Positions 7,309 through 16,205 are shown, numbered from the stretch's first letter. The stretch: 64,000 nt of DNA from Bradyrhizobium sp. 138 (GCF_023074075.1 NZ_JADPKT010000095.1:106216-170215); one strand, 5' to 3'. Numbers and translations: made by a program. Notes: generated by a model not told the origin, from the letters alone.

Positions 7309-9591
7309 ATGTCGTCGATCGGCACCAAATTGCTCAACAGCCTCCGTTCCGTTGAGCGTTCCGGCGACTTTTGCGTCGGCGGAATTCGGGAGATCTTCAT
7401 GCCGACGATCGATGTCGACGGCGTGGGCAGGATCGCCTTTCCAATCCTGCCTGTCCAGGCCGAGCGGCTGGTCGCAATCGCCGAGGCGGCCCCCTACGGG
7501 CGGGGCGAGGAGACCGTCGTCGATCGCGACGTCAGGAGAACTTGGCAGGTCGATCCCGCCAAGGTTCGGATCGGTGGGCGTCACTGGGAGAAGACGCTAG
7601 CCGACCTCGTCGCTGACATAGCCCGCGGGCTCGGCGTGAGCGAACCGGTGGCAGCCGACTTCTATAAGCTTCTTGTCTACGATACCGGAGGCTTCTTCGT
7701 CGACCATCGGGATACCGAGAAGGCCGCCGGCATGTTCGCGACGATGGTGCTCACGCTGCCCTCGACCCATGATGGCGGCGAATTGATCGTCAAGCATCTC
7801 GGCCGGGAGACGGTGCTCGACCTGCGTCCAAACGAGCCCTCGGAGATCGGTTTTGCCGCCTTCTATGCCGACTGCGTCCATGAGGTGCGACCCGTCACGG
7901 CCGGATTTCGCCTGACCCTCGTCTATAATCTGCGCTTCGTCGGCAAGGGACGCACGCTGAAGGCGCCCGACTATCGCGCAGAGCACGACCGCGTGGTGGA
8001 GTTGCTGCGGGGCTGGGCGAGCGCTGACGACGAGCCCGATAAGCTGGTCCTGCCGTTGGAGCATGTTTATACGCCGGCGGAGTTGTCGTTCAGCGCCCTC
8101 AAGGGTGCCGATGCGGGTGTGGCGTCCGTGCTGGTCAAGGCCGCCGCGGAGGCCGATTGCGATCTCCACCTCGCCCTCGTGTCGATCGAGGAGAGCGGCA
8201 GCGCCGAAGATACCGGATATTATGGCCGTCGCCGCTGGAGTCGGGACGAGGAAGACGACGAAGACGAAAAATTCGAGGTTGTCGAGGTCTTCGACCGGGT
8301 GCTGGTCCTGTCCGAGTGGCGCCGTCCGGACGGCGGCGAGGCTCGGTTCAGCGATTTTCCATTCGCCGAGGACGAGCTGTGCCCGGCAGACGCGTTTGAT
8401 GATCGAACGCCGGACGAGCAGCATTTTCACGAGGCGACGGGTAACGAAGGCGCGTCCTTCGAGCGTACCTATCGCCGCGCCGGCTTCGTGCTGTGGCCGG
8501 CGGCGCGGAGGCTCGCGGTGTTGAATCAGGCCGGCCTCGATACGACGCTGCCCGCTCTGGAAGGTCTGACGGCGCGCTGGGAGGCAAGCAAGGCATCGAT
8601 GCAGTCGCCATTGTGGCGCGAGGCCGATGAGCTTTCGGGGCACATGCTGCGCTCTTGGTCTCGCGCGTCATGGCGAGCGGACGGCGACGCCGAAGCTGGC
8701 CGGATGCTCGATTTGCAGGTCCGTCTCGGCAACGTGGCACGCATCGATGCGTTTCTCGCCGAACTGTCCGCCGAAGGTCATTACGCCGCGTCCGACAACG
8801 GCGCGATTGTGCGCGCCGTCGCCCTTCTTCCGGCTCCGCGTGCAACGGAGTTGCTGATCAGGATTGTCAGGCGTAACGCTCCGGCCCATCTTGGCGCCTG
8901 CGCCGATCTGCTGCTGCGCTGCGTCGCGGCGCCGACGGGCGTAACGGGCGACCTGGGGCAGATCGGCGCAGCCTTGATCGACGTCTTGCCGGATGACCCG
9001 ACCCGGCCGAAACCGGTCGAGCCTTGGCAGGCCGATCCTTGGCAGCGTGCAAAAGCCGTGAAGCCCGCCTTCGTCGTCGATCTTCTGACGGCGACGAGCC
9101 GGATCGATGCAGGGCTCGCGGCGCGTGCGATCGCGAACCTGCTGGCCTCGCCAGAGACGTACAAGCCGGACGACGTGCTGGTCCCCGCCGCTCGCGCCTT
9201 TGCCAAGATGGCAAAGAGCACGGCGTGGCCGGCAGTGGTGCGGCTGCGCGAGGCGTCTCTCGCCCATTTACGTGGGCGCGTCGCCCTGCCGCTGGAGGCG
9301 CCACGGGACTGGACCAGGGCCAACCCGCTCAAATGCACCTGCGCTGACTGCCGTGGGCTGGGCGCGTTCCTGGTTGCGCCGGATCAACAGCAATGGCGCC
9401 TGAAGGCGGTCCAGGATCGGCGGAGCCATGTCGAGCAAAGCGTCCGGAGTGCTGTGTGCGACCTTGACCTCACGACCGAAAGGCGTGGCAGCCCCCACAC
9501 GCTGGTCGCCACCAAGAATCAGGCGAGCTACGAACGACGCGCAAAACAGCGTCGGCAGGATCTGGAGCATGTGTCGGCGCTGGGGGGATGA
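7309..9591 (+). CDS. Large 2OG-Fe(II) oxygenase-domain protein
   Basis: A 760-aa protein whose N-terminal third is a prolyl-4-hydroxylase-like double-stranded beta-helix: YKLLVYDTGGFF, then H133-x-D135 (VDHRD), H191 (CVHEV) and R201 (GFRLTLVYN), which are the expected Fe(II) and 2-oxoglutarate ligands. The remaining ~500 residues are helical and unassigned, and end in a CTCADC cysteine cluster with a basic tail. GGAG precedes the ATG at 7309. The next gene follows after 41 bases, probably in the same operon. The substrate (protein residue, nucleic acid or metabolite) is unknown. Confidence 0.8.
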   Translation: MSSIGTKLLNSLRSVERSGDFCVGGIREIFMPTIDVDGVGRIAFPILPVQAERLVAIAEAAPYGRGEETVVDRDVRRTWQVDPAKVRIGGRHWEKTLADLVADIARGLGVSEPVAADFYKLLVYDTGGFFVDHRDTEKAAGMFATMVLTLPSTHDGGELIVKHLGRETVLDLRPNEPSEIGFAAFYADCVHEVRPVTAGFRLTLVYNLRFVGKGRTLKAPDYRAEHDRVVELLRGWASADDEPDKLVLPLEHVYTPAELSFSALKGADAGVASVLVKAAAEADCDLHLALVSIEESGSAEDTGYYGRRRWSRDEEDDEDEKFEVVEVFDRVLVLSEWRRPDGGEARFSDFPFAEDELCPADAFDDRTPDEQHFHEATGNEGASFERTYRRAGFVLWPAARRLAVLNQAGLDTTLPALEGLTARWEASKASMQSPLWREADELSGHMLRSWSRASWRADGDAEAGRMLDLQVRLGNVARIDAFLAELSAEGHYAASDNGAIVRAVALLPAPRATELLIRIVRRNAPAHLGACADLLLRCVAAPTGVTGDLGQIGAALIDVLPDDPTRPKPVEPWQADPWQRAKAVKPAFVVDLLTATSRIDAGLAARAIANLLASPETYKPDDVLVPAARAFAKMAKSTAWPAVVRLREASLAHLRGRVALPLEAPRDWTRANPLKCTCADCRGLGAFLVAPDQQQWRLKAVQDRRSHVEQSVRSAVCDLDLTTERRGSPHTLVATKNQASYERRAKQRRQDLEHVSALGG

Positions 9592-9632
9592 TGTTGGCCT
9601 TGCAACGCATGGAATAGCGGGTTCGACTGCAC

Positions 9633-10331
9633 ATGAGTCGGAAGAATAAGGTTCCACTTGCTGATCGCGTCGCCAGGGCGGCGGAAGCGGCGCTTGCCGC
9701 CCGGCAATTCGTGAGCAGCATCGACATCCTCATCGGCATCGGGTGGCTCGACCTTGAGGCGGTGGAGCGCTGGCGCCGCGGGCAGATCGATTGCCTGGAG
9801 GATGCGGTCCGGACCAATCTGCCGCGCATCTCGGAAGCCATGCAGCTATTCCGGTCGTGGGCGACCGCGCAAGGATTGTTCGCAAGCGAGACGGCGTATG
9901 TTGCTCGTACGCCGCGGCGTCAGATGCTGCGCTTCAGCCGGAGCGGAGATCCCCAGATCGAGGCGTCATACCGGACACATTGGGTGTCGCCGGAGCTTTC
10001 CGAGAAGAAGCGCGAGCGCCTGGCGGACAAGGCAAGGCGTGCTCCGGAGCTGGTGGTCATCCAGCCACTGAACACGGAGTGGACATGCCATCGATGCGGC
10101 GGCACCGGCGATCTCCTGATGATGGAGGATCCTGGTCCGGCATGCCTGCGCTGCGTTGGTCTCGATGATCTCGAATATCTGCCGGCGGGCGATGCTTTGC
10201 TCACGCGGCGCGCGAAAGCGAAAAGCACCCGATATGCTGTGGTCGTGCGCTTCAGCAGGACTCGTGGCCGCTATGAACGACAAGGTCTGCTGGTCGAGCC
10301 GCAGGCGCTGGCAGAAGCCAAGACGCCATGA
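9633..10331 (+). CDS. DUF2293-like protein, probably C-terminally truncated
   Basis: 232 aa. A CxxC pair at 152/155 (WTCHRC) and another at 171/174 (CLRC) form a probable zinc knuckle, followed by RYAVVVRFSRTRGRYERQG, a stretch I associate with proteins that carry DUF2293 at their C-terminus. Those proteins continue well beyond this point, whereas here the frame stops soon after LLVEPQALAEA. I therefore suspect a 3' truncation at the boundary with repeat-derived DNA. No catalytic function is known. It sits 41 bases behind the oxygenase gene. Confidence 0.6.
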   Translation: MSRKNKVPLADRVARAAEAALAARQFVSSIDILIGIGWLDLEAVERWRRGQIDCLEDAVRTNLPRISEAMQLFRSWATAQGLFASETAYVARTPRRQMLRFSRSGDPQIEASYRTHWVSPELSEKKRERLADKARRAPELVVIQPLNTEWTCHRCGGTGDLLMMEDPGPACLRCVGLDDLEYLPAGDALLTRRAKAKSTRYAVVVRFSRTRGRYERQGLLVEPQALAEAKTP

Positions 10332-10470
10332 TGGATTCCAGCTCCGTTCATCGCCTCGGTGGCATCGTGCGAAACAGCAAGCAATAAATTCTCGTCCATC
10401 ATTGATGGCGCCGGCGAGAGTGCAATTGGTTCAGCTGATTCTTCCGCGATCGTACAAAATCGCAGCCTGG

Positions 10471-10496
10471 CGTAGATTTGGTGCCCCGGGGCCGAC
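10471..10496. repeat. Short tRNA-Phe relic (copy C)
   Basis: CGTAGATTTGGTGCCCCGGGG repeats the junction seen at copy B (6180-6199) and includes the tRNA 3' end sequence TGGTGCCC. It is preceded by CGTACAAAATCG, also found in altered form before copy B. It lies in the low-GC gap between the truncated DUF2293-like gene and the next genes. Confidence 0.45.
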
Positions 10497-10598
10497 CATA
10501 TCTGATCTACTAAGTAATTGACAACACTGGATAATCTAGGCGAACGAAAATTGCCTACCCAAGTTCCCACCCGTTAGGTTGCGGGCTGCCGTGGTGTA

Positions 10599-10853
10599 CT
10601 ATGCAGCTACACGATAAGAGATCGGGCCCAGTCCATCCTCAATCAGGTATTCGGTCCCCGAGGACGCAAAGCTGCGTTCCGCTTCGAGCTCCGCTTCCTC
10701 GTAAGATAAGAAAATTCGCCGCATAAATTGATAGCCCCTGATTGCCGCGACCACTGCACCAGAATCGAACTTCACATCCTCAGTGCCGCGAGCCCGCAGC
10801 ACCGACACGATCCATAGCAGAGTAACTATCCGGGTAATGCTGACGTTTGGCAT
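10599..10853 (-). CDS. Small hypothetical protein
   Basis: An 84-aa reading frame starting MPNVSITRIVTLLWIVSVL, with one short hydrophobic segment, then an acidic helical C-terminus. I recognise no family. It is divergent from the membrane-anchored protein at 10922 and leaves only 68 bases between the starts. It could be a chance frame in AT-richer island DNA, so confidence is low. Confidence 0.3.
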   Translation of the reverse strand: MPNVSITRIVTLLWIVSVLRARGTEDVKFDSGAVVAAIRGYQFMRRIFLSYEEAELEAERSFASSGTEYLIEDGLGPISYRVAA

Positions 10854-10921
10854 TTTCGTACTGGCAATGGTCATCGGACTCACCTGCGAGACCTAGGTCT
10901 ATTTCGTTGAGGGTTGCGCAC

Positions 10922-11497
10922 ATGACGGTATTTCTCTCGATCCTCGGCGCACTCGGCGTCGGCGGCGTGATCGGTGTCCTCGTTACGCAGGTCATGACGA
11001 ACCGGCGCGAGATCACAAACCGGCGAGTTGCTTTCAAAAAGCAGCAGCTTGAGCAATTCTACGGGCCGCTCCTTGCGGCACACAAGGAAATCCGTTCACG
11101 GAGCGAGCTTCGGGTGAAGCTTGAAAACGCGCTCGACAGCGCACACACCGAAGACATGTTCCGCTCTGGCCCTAGTCGTGTCGAAGCGGCATCTAATCCA
11201 CACGTATCTGCAATCGCGACGAATGTGCAAGACGAGAACCAGACGTTCCGCGAGGTGTTGATGCCGCGCTACCGGCAGATGATCGACATTTTCCGCGACA
11301 AGTTGTGGCTTGCCGAACCGGAAACTCGGAAATTCTTTCAGCAACTCATCGAGTTTGTAGATGTGTGGGACAAGATATTGACTGAGAAATTGCCACGCAC
11401 AGTCGCAGTTGCGATAAATCACACGGAGAAAAACTTAGCGCCGTTTTACGAGCACCTCGAACAAGTGCACGATCGGCTTCAGTCTGAAGTCAGCTAG
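10922..11497 (+). CDS. Membrane-anchored helical protein of unknown function
   Basis: 191 aa. An N-terminal hydrophobic helix (LSILGALGVGGVIGVLVTQV, residues ~5-25) is followed by positively charged NRREITNRRVAFKK, so the rest is probably cytoplasmic. The body is charged and helical and contains FFQQLIEFVDVWDKIL. GAGGG lies upstream of the ATG at 10922. Base composition is less GC-rich than the chromosome-type genes in the window, consistent with acquired DNA. No function can be assigned. Confidence 0.6.
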   Translation: MTVFLSILGALGVGGVIGVLVTQVMTNRREITNRRVAFKKQQLEQFYGPLLAAHKEIRSRSELRVKLENALDSAHTEDMFRSGPSRVEAASNPHVSAIATNVQDENQTFREVLMPRYRQMIDIFRDKLWLAEPETRKFFQQLIEFVDVWDKILTEKLPRTVAVAINHTEKNLAPFYEHLEQVHDRLQSEVS

Positions 11498-11710
11498 TCA
11501 AGCTCGCGAAAAGCCTCCCCGCCATATCTACATCTACTGCGACCATGCACGTCGCACGCGAGACTCGCGCAGCAATCGCAAGCCTTCGTTGCCTCATCCT
11601 CGCAGTCCGGATTATTGTTGTAGTCAATGTGTTGGCAGGTTTTCATAAGGTTCATTGTCTCATGCGCTCGGAAACGTCCAAACGCCGCTGCAACGAATCG
11701 TATGACTTGT

Positions 11711-11868
11711 CAAAAGGTGGGAATCGAACCACGGACAAATCGGATGGGTAGGACGCTAGTTCGATTTTCGTCGCTACCCAGATTCCTCCCCATATGAATG
11801 TAACTCGCGGTTGTTCACCGCGTTGCATAGCGCTTCATGTTGAGTGAGATCGGGAATCGAACCACCGA
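11711..11868. repeat. Two further tRNA-Phe 3'-end relics next to the tRNA gene
   Basis: GGGAATCGAACCACGGAC (about 11718-11735) and GGGAATCGAACCACCGAC (about 11851-11868) copy the T-arm sequence of the adjacent tRNA-Phe gene (GCGGAATCGAACCACCGAC at 11901-11919). They lie 20-180 bases from its 3' end, in the same orientation. The stretch 11498-11888 holds no gene that I can support. Confidence 0.65.
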
Positions 11869-11888
11869 CATTTGGTGGGTAGAAGTCA

Positions 11889-11964
11889 TGGTGCCCAGGG
11901 GCGGAATCGAACCACCGACACTGCGATTTTCAGTCGCATGCTCTACCAACTGAGCTACCTGGGC
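11889..11964 (-). tRNA. tRNA-Phe (GAA)
   Basis: The minus strand begins GCCCAGG, has a D-arm AGCTCAGTTGGTAGAGC, an anticodon loop CTGAAAA (anticodon GAA), a T-loop GGTTCGATTCC and ends CTGGGCACCA, so CCA is encoded. The acceptor arm pairs fully. Its 3' end faces the accessory region, and five partial copies of that end lie to the left, so it appears to be an integration target. Confidence 0.97.
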
Positions 11965-12150
11965 GTGCTCCAAGAGAGGGGCCAAAGCCCATCGAGCGGG
12001 CGGTTTATAGTGGGCCGGAAGCGGCCTGTCCACCCGGCTTCGCCAACTGGCTTCGCCGGGCGCGGCCCGGCTGTGCACAAGCTGCAGCGGGCTTGCGGCG
12101 GCTGGCGTGCGGGGCGCCGGCCATCCAAGCAATCTCTTGATCTTATTTGA

Positions 12151-12333
12151 CTATTCTACGTCTTCGACGTCGTCGTCGCGGCCGGGGATGACATAGGAGC
12201 CTTTCAGCCAGCGGTTCAGGTCGACGTCGCGGCAGCGCGAGGAGCAGAACGGACGGGTGGCTTCCGACTGCGGCTTGCCGCAGATCGGGCAGGTTTTGAT
12301 CGGGCTGGCGGGCTTTTTGATGTGGTCGTCCAT
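12151..12333 (-). CDS. yacG: DNA gyrase inhibitor YacG
   Basis: A 60-aa zinc-finger protein with C15-x2-C18 (CPIC) and C30-x3-C34 (CSSRC), followed by the hallmark RDVDLNRWL. YacG binds GyrB and inhibits gyrase. The start MDDHIKKP (12333) is chosen because it gives the usual family length; a longer frame upstream is not family-like. It sits downstream of maf on the same strand, as in many rhizobia. Confidence 0.92.
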   Translation of the reverse strand: MDDHIKKPASPIKTCPICGKPQSEATRPFCSSRCRDVDLNRWLKGSYVIPGRDDDVEDVE

Positions 12334-12478
12334 GATGTCGGCAGCTTGCGCGGGCTGAAACAGTTCAAGAGCCTGTCGGCAAACGGGTTCCTCGTACCGG
12401 CGGCGCATGCGCCCCGTCAGGCCATTCTACTTTGCATGGGGTTGTTTTCGCGATTTTTGTTGGCCGCGGCTTGCCGGC

Positions 12479-13108
12479 TCACAGGGCGGTGGCGTTGAGC
12501 CAGCCGAAGCGGATCGGGAAACCCTCGCCGCCGAGCAGCGTGGTGGTCTCGTAGAGCGGCAGGCCGACCACGTTGGTGTAGGACCCCACCATCTTGACCA
12601 CGAAGGAGCCGGCGATGCCCTGCACGGCGTAGCCGCCGGCTTTGCCGCGCCATTCGCCGGAGCCGATATAGGCCTGAATGTCGTCTTCCGAGAGGCGCTT
12701 GAAGCGGACGCGGGTCTCGATCAGGCGCTGGCGGAAGGCCTCGCGCGGCGTGACGAGGCAGATCGCGGTGTAGACGCGGTGGTTGCGGCCCGACAGCAGC
12801 CGCAGGCACTGCGCGGCTTCGTCCACCAGATTGGCCTTGGGCAGGATGCGGCGGCCGACCGCCACCACGGTGTCGGCGGAGAGGATGAAGGCGCCACGCA
12901 GCTCATCATCCAGCTGCACCGATTTCAGCGCCGCATCGGCCTTGACCCGGGCAAGCCGGTTGGCGCAGGCGCGCGGCAGCTCGCCCCGCCGCGGCGTCTC
13001 GTCGACGTCGGCCGGCCGGAGCGCGTCCGGCTCGATGCCGGCCTGGTTGAGCAGCGACAGCCGACGCGGCGAACCGGAGGCAAGTACGAATTTGGGGCGG
13101 CCAAGCAT
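12479..13108 (-). CDS. maf: Maf-like nucleotide pyrophosphatase
   Basis: 209 aa. SGSPRR near residue 11, an SADTVV motif around residue 78 with the catalytic aspartate, and GKAGGYAVQG near 155 are the three Maf signatures. The family hydrolyses non-canonical or methylated nucleoside triphosphates and is linked to septum regulation. It is transcribed towards yacG, 145 bases away. The 155-base gap upstream contains no gene. Confidence 0.92.
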   Translation of the reverse strand: MLGRPKFVLASGSPRRLSLLNQAGIEPDALRPADVDETPRRGELPRACANRLARVKADAALKSVQLDDELRGAFILSADTVVAVGRRILPKANLVDEAAQCLRLLSGRNHRVYTAICLVTPREAFRQRLIETRVRFKRLSEDDIQAYIGSGEWRGKAGGYAVQGIAGSFVVKMVGSYTNVVGLPLYETTTLLGGEGFPIRFGWLNATAL

Positions 13109-13263
13109 CAGGTGATTTGGGGGATGAAACAGGGGTGAATTGCGCGCGGAACCTATCGGAAGGGGCCCGGTTTCACAACCCGGGAACCCGAGGTTTGGTG
13201 ATTCGAGGTTTCCGACATGGCTGTGCCCTCAGTCTGTGACGCGGGTGTTACGAACGCCGCGCG

Positions 13264-13731
13264 CTACCCGCTCGCCGCGCCCACCTTGGCGAAGCGCCGG
13301 CGGATGCGCATCACGAGCTGGTCGCAGACCTCACGATAGGCCGCGAGCTTCTGGTCGCGGCTGCCTTCGATGGTGGTGGGATCCTGCGTCGGCCAGTATT
13401 CGACGTCGGCCGCGAGTGTCCGCGTCAGCTCCAGCGCCTTGTGATGCGCTTCGGGCGAGAGCGTGATGATGAGGTCGAAATTCAGCCCCTCCCAGTCCTC
13501 CAGCTCCTCGAAGGTCTGCGGCTTGTGGGCGGAGATGTCCTGGCCGAGCTCGGCCATCACCGACACCGCAAACGGATCGAGCTCGCCGCGCCTGGCGCCA
13601 GCCGACTTCACGTAGAGGCCTTGCGGAAACATGTGCTGCAGCAGGCTCTCGGCCATCGGCGAGCGCACGCTGTTCATCGCACAGGCGAACAGCACCGATT
13701 GCGGATCGCGTGCGCGTGGCGGCGCCGCCAT
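13264..13731 (-). CDS. Low-molecular-weight phosphatase / ArsC-like protein
   Basis: 155 aa. The N-terminal loop C17-x5-R23-S (CAMNSVRS) matches the phosphate-binding P-loop of the low-Mr protein tyrosine phosphatase fold, and WPTQDPT near 115 carries the general-acid aspartate. The fold is shared by tyrosine phosphatases and thioredoxin-type arsenate reductases; the neighbours (UPF0262, hisD) are not arsenic genes, so arsenate reduction is unproven. It starts 5 bases after the UPF0262 stop and is probably co-transcribed. Confidence 0.88.
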   Translation of the reverse strand: MAAPPRARDPQSVLFACAMNSVRSPMAESLLQHMFPQGLYVKSAGARRGELDPFAVSVMAELGQDISAHKPQTFEELEDWEGLNFDLIITLSPEAHHKALELTRTLAADVEYWPTQDPTTIEGSRDQKLAAYREVCDQLVMRIRRRFAKVGAASG

Positions 13732-13736
13732 CGCGC

Positions 13737-14234
13737 TTAACCCTTCCAGTGCAGGACGGTTATGAGCGTGAACAGCCGGCGCGAGGTCTCGAAATCGACC
13801 CGCACCTTGCCTTTCAGCCGCTCCTGCAGCGTGCGCGATCCCTCGTCATGGATGCCGCGACGGCCCATGTCGATGGCCTCGATCTTGTCGGGGGTCGCGG
13901 TGCGGATCGCCTGGTAGTAGCTGTCGCAGATCATGAAATAATCCTTCACGATCCGCCGGAACGGCGTCAGCGACAGCAGATGCGCGACGACGGGCGTGCC
14001 GTCCTCGCGGCGGATGTCGAACATCAGCCGGTTGCCGGTGATGCCGATATGCAGCGTGAACGGGCCCTGCCGCTCGGCGCCATCAGGCGCGAACAGGTTC
14101 TGCTCGATCAAATCGTAGATCGCGATCGCGCGCTCATGCTCGATGTCAGGCCCGGAACGGCCGATCGATTCTTCGTCGAGCGTGACGCCGACGATGCGGT
14201 TCTGCGAGTCGTCCTGTTCGGGCGGCTTTGTCAT
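13737..14234 (-). CDS. UPF0262 family protein
   Basis: A 165-aa conserved protein of unknown function found almost only in alphaproteobacteria, usually directly after hisD. The segments FTLHIGITGNRLMFDIR and LLSLTPFRRIVKDYFMICDSYY are characteristic. The ATG overlaps the hisD stop by 4 bases (ATGA), so translation is coupled. No catalytic motif is visible. Confidence 0.9.
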   Translation of the reverse strand: MTKPPEQDDSQNRIVGVTLDEESIGRSGPDIEHERAIAIYDLIEQNLFAPDGAERQGPFTLHIGITGNRLMFDIRREDGTPVVAHLLSLTPFRRIVKDYFMICDSYYQAIRTATPDKIEAIDMGRRGIHDEGSRTLQERLKGKVRVDFETSRRLFTLITVLHWKG

Positions 14235-15526
14235 GACAGATTGAGGCGCAATCCAATCGAACGCGAATGGGCGTCCAGCCCCTCCGCTTGTCCGAGCGTC
14301 ATCGCGGCCGGACCCAGCGCACGCAGCTGATCCGGGCCGCATTTCAGGATCGAGGTGCGCTTCATGAAGTCGTGCACCGACAGCCCCGAGGAGAATCGCG
14401 CCGAGCGCGCCGTCGGCAGCACGTGGTTGGAGCCGCCGACATAATCGCCGATTGCCTCCGGCGTGTGGGGCCCGAGGAAAACGGCGCCGGCATTGCGGAT
14501 TTTCGCGGCGAGCGCGTCGGGATCAGCAGTCATGATCTCGAGATGCTCGGCCGCGATGGCGTCCGCGAGCGGAATTGCGTCATTGAGGTTCTTCACCATG
14601 ATGACGGCGCCGAAATCGGCCCACGACGCACTGGCGATCGCGGCGCGCGGCAGCGTCTTCAACTGCGCCTCCACCGCCTTCTCGACATCTGCGGCAAGGC
14701 GCGCGGAGTCAGTGATCAGGATCGACTGCGCGCTGGCGTCGTGCTCGGCCTGCGCCAACAGATCTGCTGCGATCCAGTCGGCATTGCCGCTGTCGTCGGC
14801 AATCACCAGCACTTCGGACGGGCCGGCGATCATGTCGATGCCGACCTTGCCGAACACCAGCCGTTTTGCAGCGGCGACATAGGCATTGCCCGGGCCGACG
14901 ATCTTTGCGACCGGCGCGATGGTCGCGGTGCCGTGCGCAAGCGCAGCCACGGCCTGCGCGCCGCCGACGCGGTAGATCTCGCTGACGCCGCCGAGATGCG
15001 CTGCCGCCAGCACCAGCGGATTGAGCTTGCCGTCGGGCGAGGGCACCACCATCACGAGGCGCGCGACGCCGGCGACCTTTGCGGGCACGGCGTTCATCAG
15101 CACTGAGGACGGATAGGCGGCGGTACCGCCGGGCACATAGAGGCCGGCAGATTCGATCGCGGTGTAGCGCCAGCCGAGCTCGACACCGAGCGGGTCGGTG
15201 AAGCGCTCGTCCGTCGGCAGCTGGCGGCGGTGATAAATCTCGATGCGGTCGCGTGCGAGCTTGAGCGCGTCCAGCGTCGCGGCATCGCAGGCCTTTGTCG
15301 CGGCTTCTATCTCGGCGGCGGTGACGCGAAGCTGGGATGCATCCAGCGTCAGCCGGTCGAATTTTTGCGTGGCCTCGAGCAGGGCCGCATCGCCCCGCCG
15401 GGCGACGTCGTCGACGATCGCGCGCGCGGCGGCCTCGACGTCGGCCGAGGCCTCACGCTTGGCGGCGAGGAAGGCCGCGAATCGCTGGTCAAAATCGGCG
15501 CTGCTGCGGTCGAGGCGAACGGGCAT
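14231..15526 (-). CDS. hisD: Histidinol dehydrogenase
   Basis: A 431-aa zinc enzyme that oxidises L-histidinol to L-histidine with two NAD+, the last step of histidine synthesis. Visible hallmarks are VPGGTAAYPSSVLMN, GPGNAYVAAAKRLVFG, the metal-binding LLAQAEHD and AAEHLEIMT with the catalytic Glu-His pair. ATG 15526 (MPVRLDRSS) gives the normal family length. It is the first gene of a hisD-UPF0262-phosphatase operon. Confidence 0.97.
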   Translation of the reverse strand: MPVRLDRSSADFDQRFAAFLAAKREASADVEAAARAIVDDVARRGDAALLEATQKFDRLTLDASQLRVTAAEIEAATKACDAATLDALKLARDRIEIYHRRQLPTDERFTDPLGVELGWRYTAIESAGLYVPGGTAAYPSSVLMNAVPAKVAGVARLVMVVPSPDGKLNPLVLAAAHLGGVSEIYRVGGAQAVAALAHGTATIAPVAKIVGPGNAYVAAAKRLVFGKVGIDMIAGPSEVLVIADDSGNADWIAADLLAQAEHDASAQSILITDSARLAADVEKAVEAQLKTLPRAAIASASWADFGAVIMVKNLNDAIPLADAIAAEHLEIMTADPDALAAKIRNAGAVFLGPHTPEAIGDYVGGSNHVLPTARSARFSSGLSVHDFMKRTSILKCGPDQLRALGPAAMTLGQAEGLDAHSRSIGLRLNLS

Positions 15527-15672
15527 GTCTGGCTTGGCTTCTGGCTGGTCTTTGGGGCGGATTGGCGCACCAGGTCCCCTGCTCAATGGCGCGGCAGGGA
15601 AGCGGCGTCAACCCTCGCAAGGCGCCGTTCTGGCTTCGGGGGCGAGGCGATGCGGCTGGTATACAGGCAAGT

Positions 15673-16122
15673 TCACAGCTCCCCCTCGATCTCCATCCCC
15701 GCTCCCAGCGAGTCCGCCCCGAGGTCGGTCAGCTCGCATTCCAGGCATTCGACGTCGAGCCGGATGGCGCCGCCTTGCGCGAACAACAGCAGCGCGCTGC
15801 CGGCGGGCTCCTCGTTGCGCCCGTCCCTCGGGTGAAATTCGATGCCGACGAGGTCCAGGACCTTGTCGGGACCGCCTAAGTCAATGTTGCGCGACTTGCA
15901 GGCGAGCACGCGGTCGAAGCGGAGTGCGGCGACCAGCCGACGCGGCTCGGCCTCGCCCTCCAGCGTCTGCTCCCAGTCCAGCCGGCTCATCCCGACCACG
16001 AGCCGCTTCTCGCTTTGTCGCCAGATGATGTCGGAGGCCTGGACACGCGCGTCCTGGACATGGGTCGAGATCACGGCGAGATCTTCGGCGTCGAGTGCGA
16101 TCAGTTTGAGCTGGGGCGGCAT
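15673..16122 (-). CDS. DUF2948 family protein
   Basis: A 149-aa alphaproteobacterial protein of unknown function, recognisable from LKLIALDAEDLAVISTHVQDA at the start and the C-terminal IRLDVECLECELTDLG. AAGGAG precedes the ATG at 16122. It lies 146 bases upstream of hisD on the same strand, its usual position in rhizobia, and may be part of that operon. No active-site motif is seen. Confidence 0.87.
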   Translation of the reverse strand: MPPQLKLIALDAEDLAVISTHVQDARVQASDIIWRQSEKRLVVGMSRLDWEQTLEGEAEPRRLVAALRFDRVLACKSRNIDLGGPDKVLDLVGIEFHPRDGRNEEPAGSALLLFAQGGAIRLDVECLECELTDLGADSLGAGMEIEGEL

Positions 16123-16205
16123 CGCCGACGCTTCTCCTTCGGAGTGGATCGGGCTCAACGCGCACAGGCCCCGAAATTTCCGTCCAAAACTAACGGGTCG
16201 GCGGG

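Noticed and set aside
3067..11888. Integrase or transposase in the tRNA-Phe accessory region
   Set aside because: No tyrosine-recombinase R-H-R-Y pattern or DDE transposase could be found in any frame; mobility is inferred from att-like repeats only.
13109..13263. Expected infA (IF-1) gene between maf and the phosphatase gene
   Set aside because: I recall infA near here in related genomes, but the 155-base gap is too short and encodes nothing similar.
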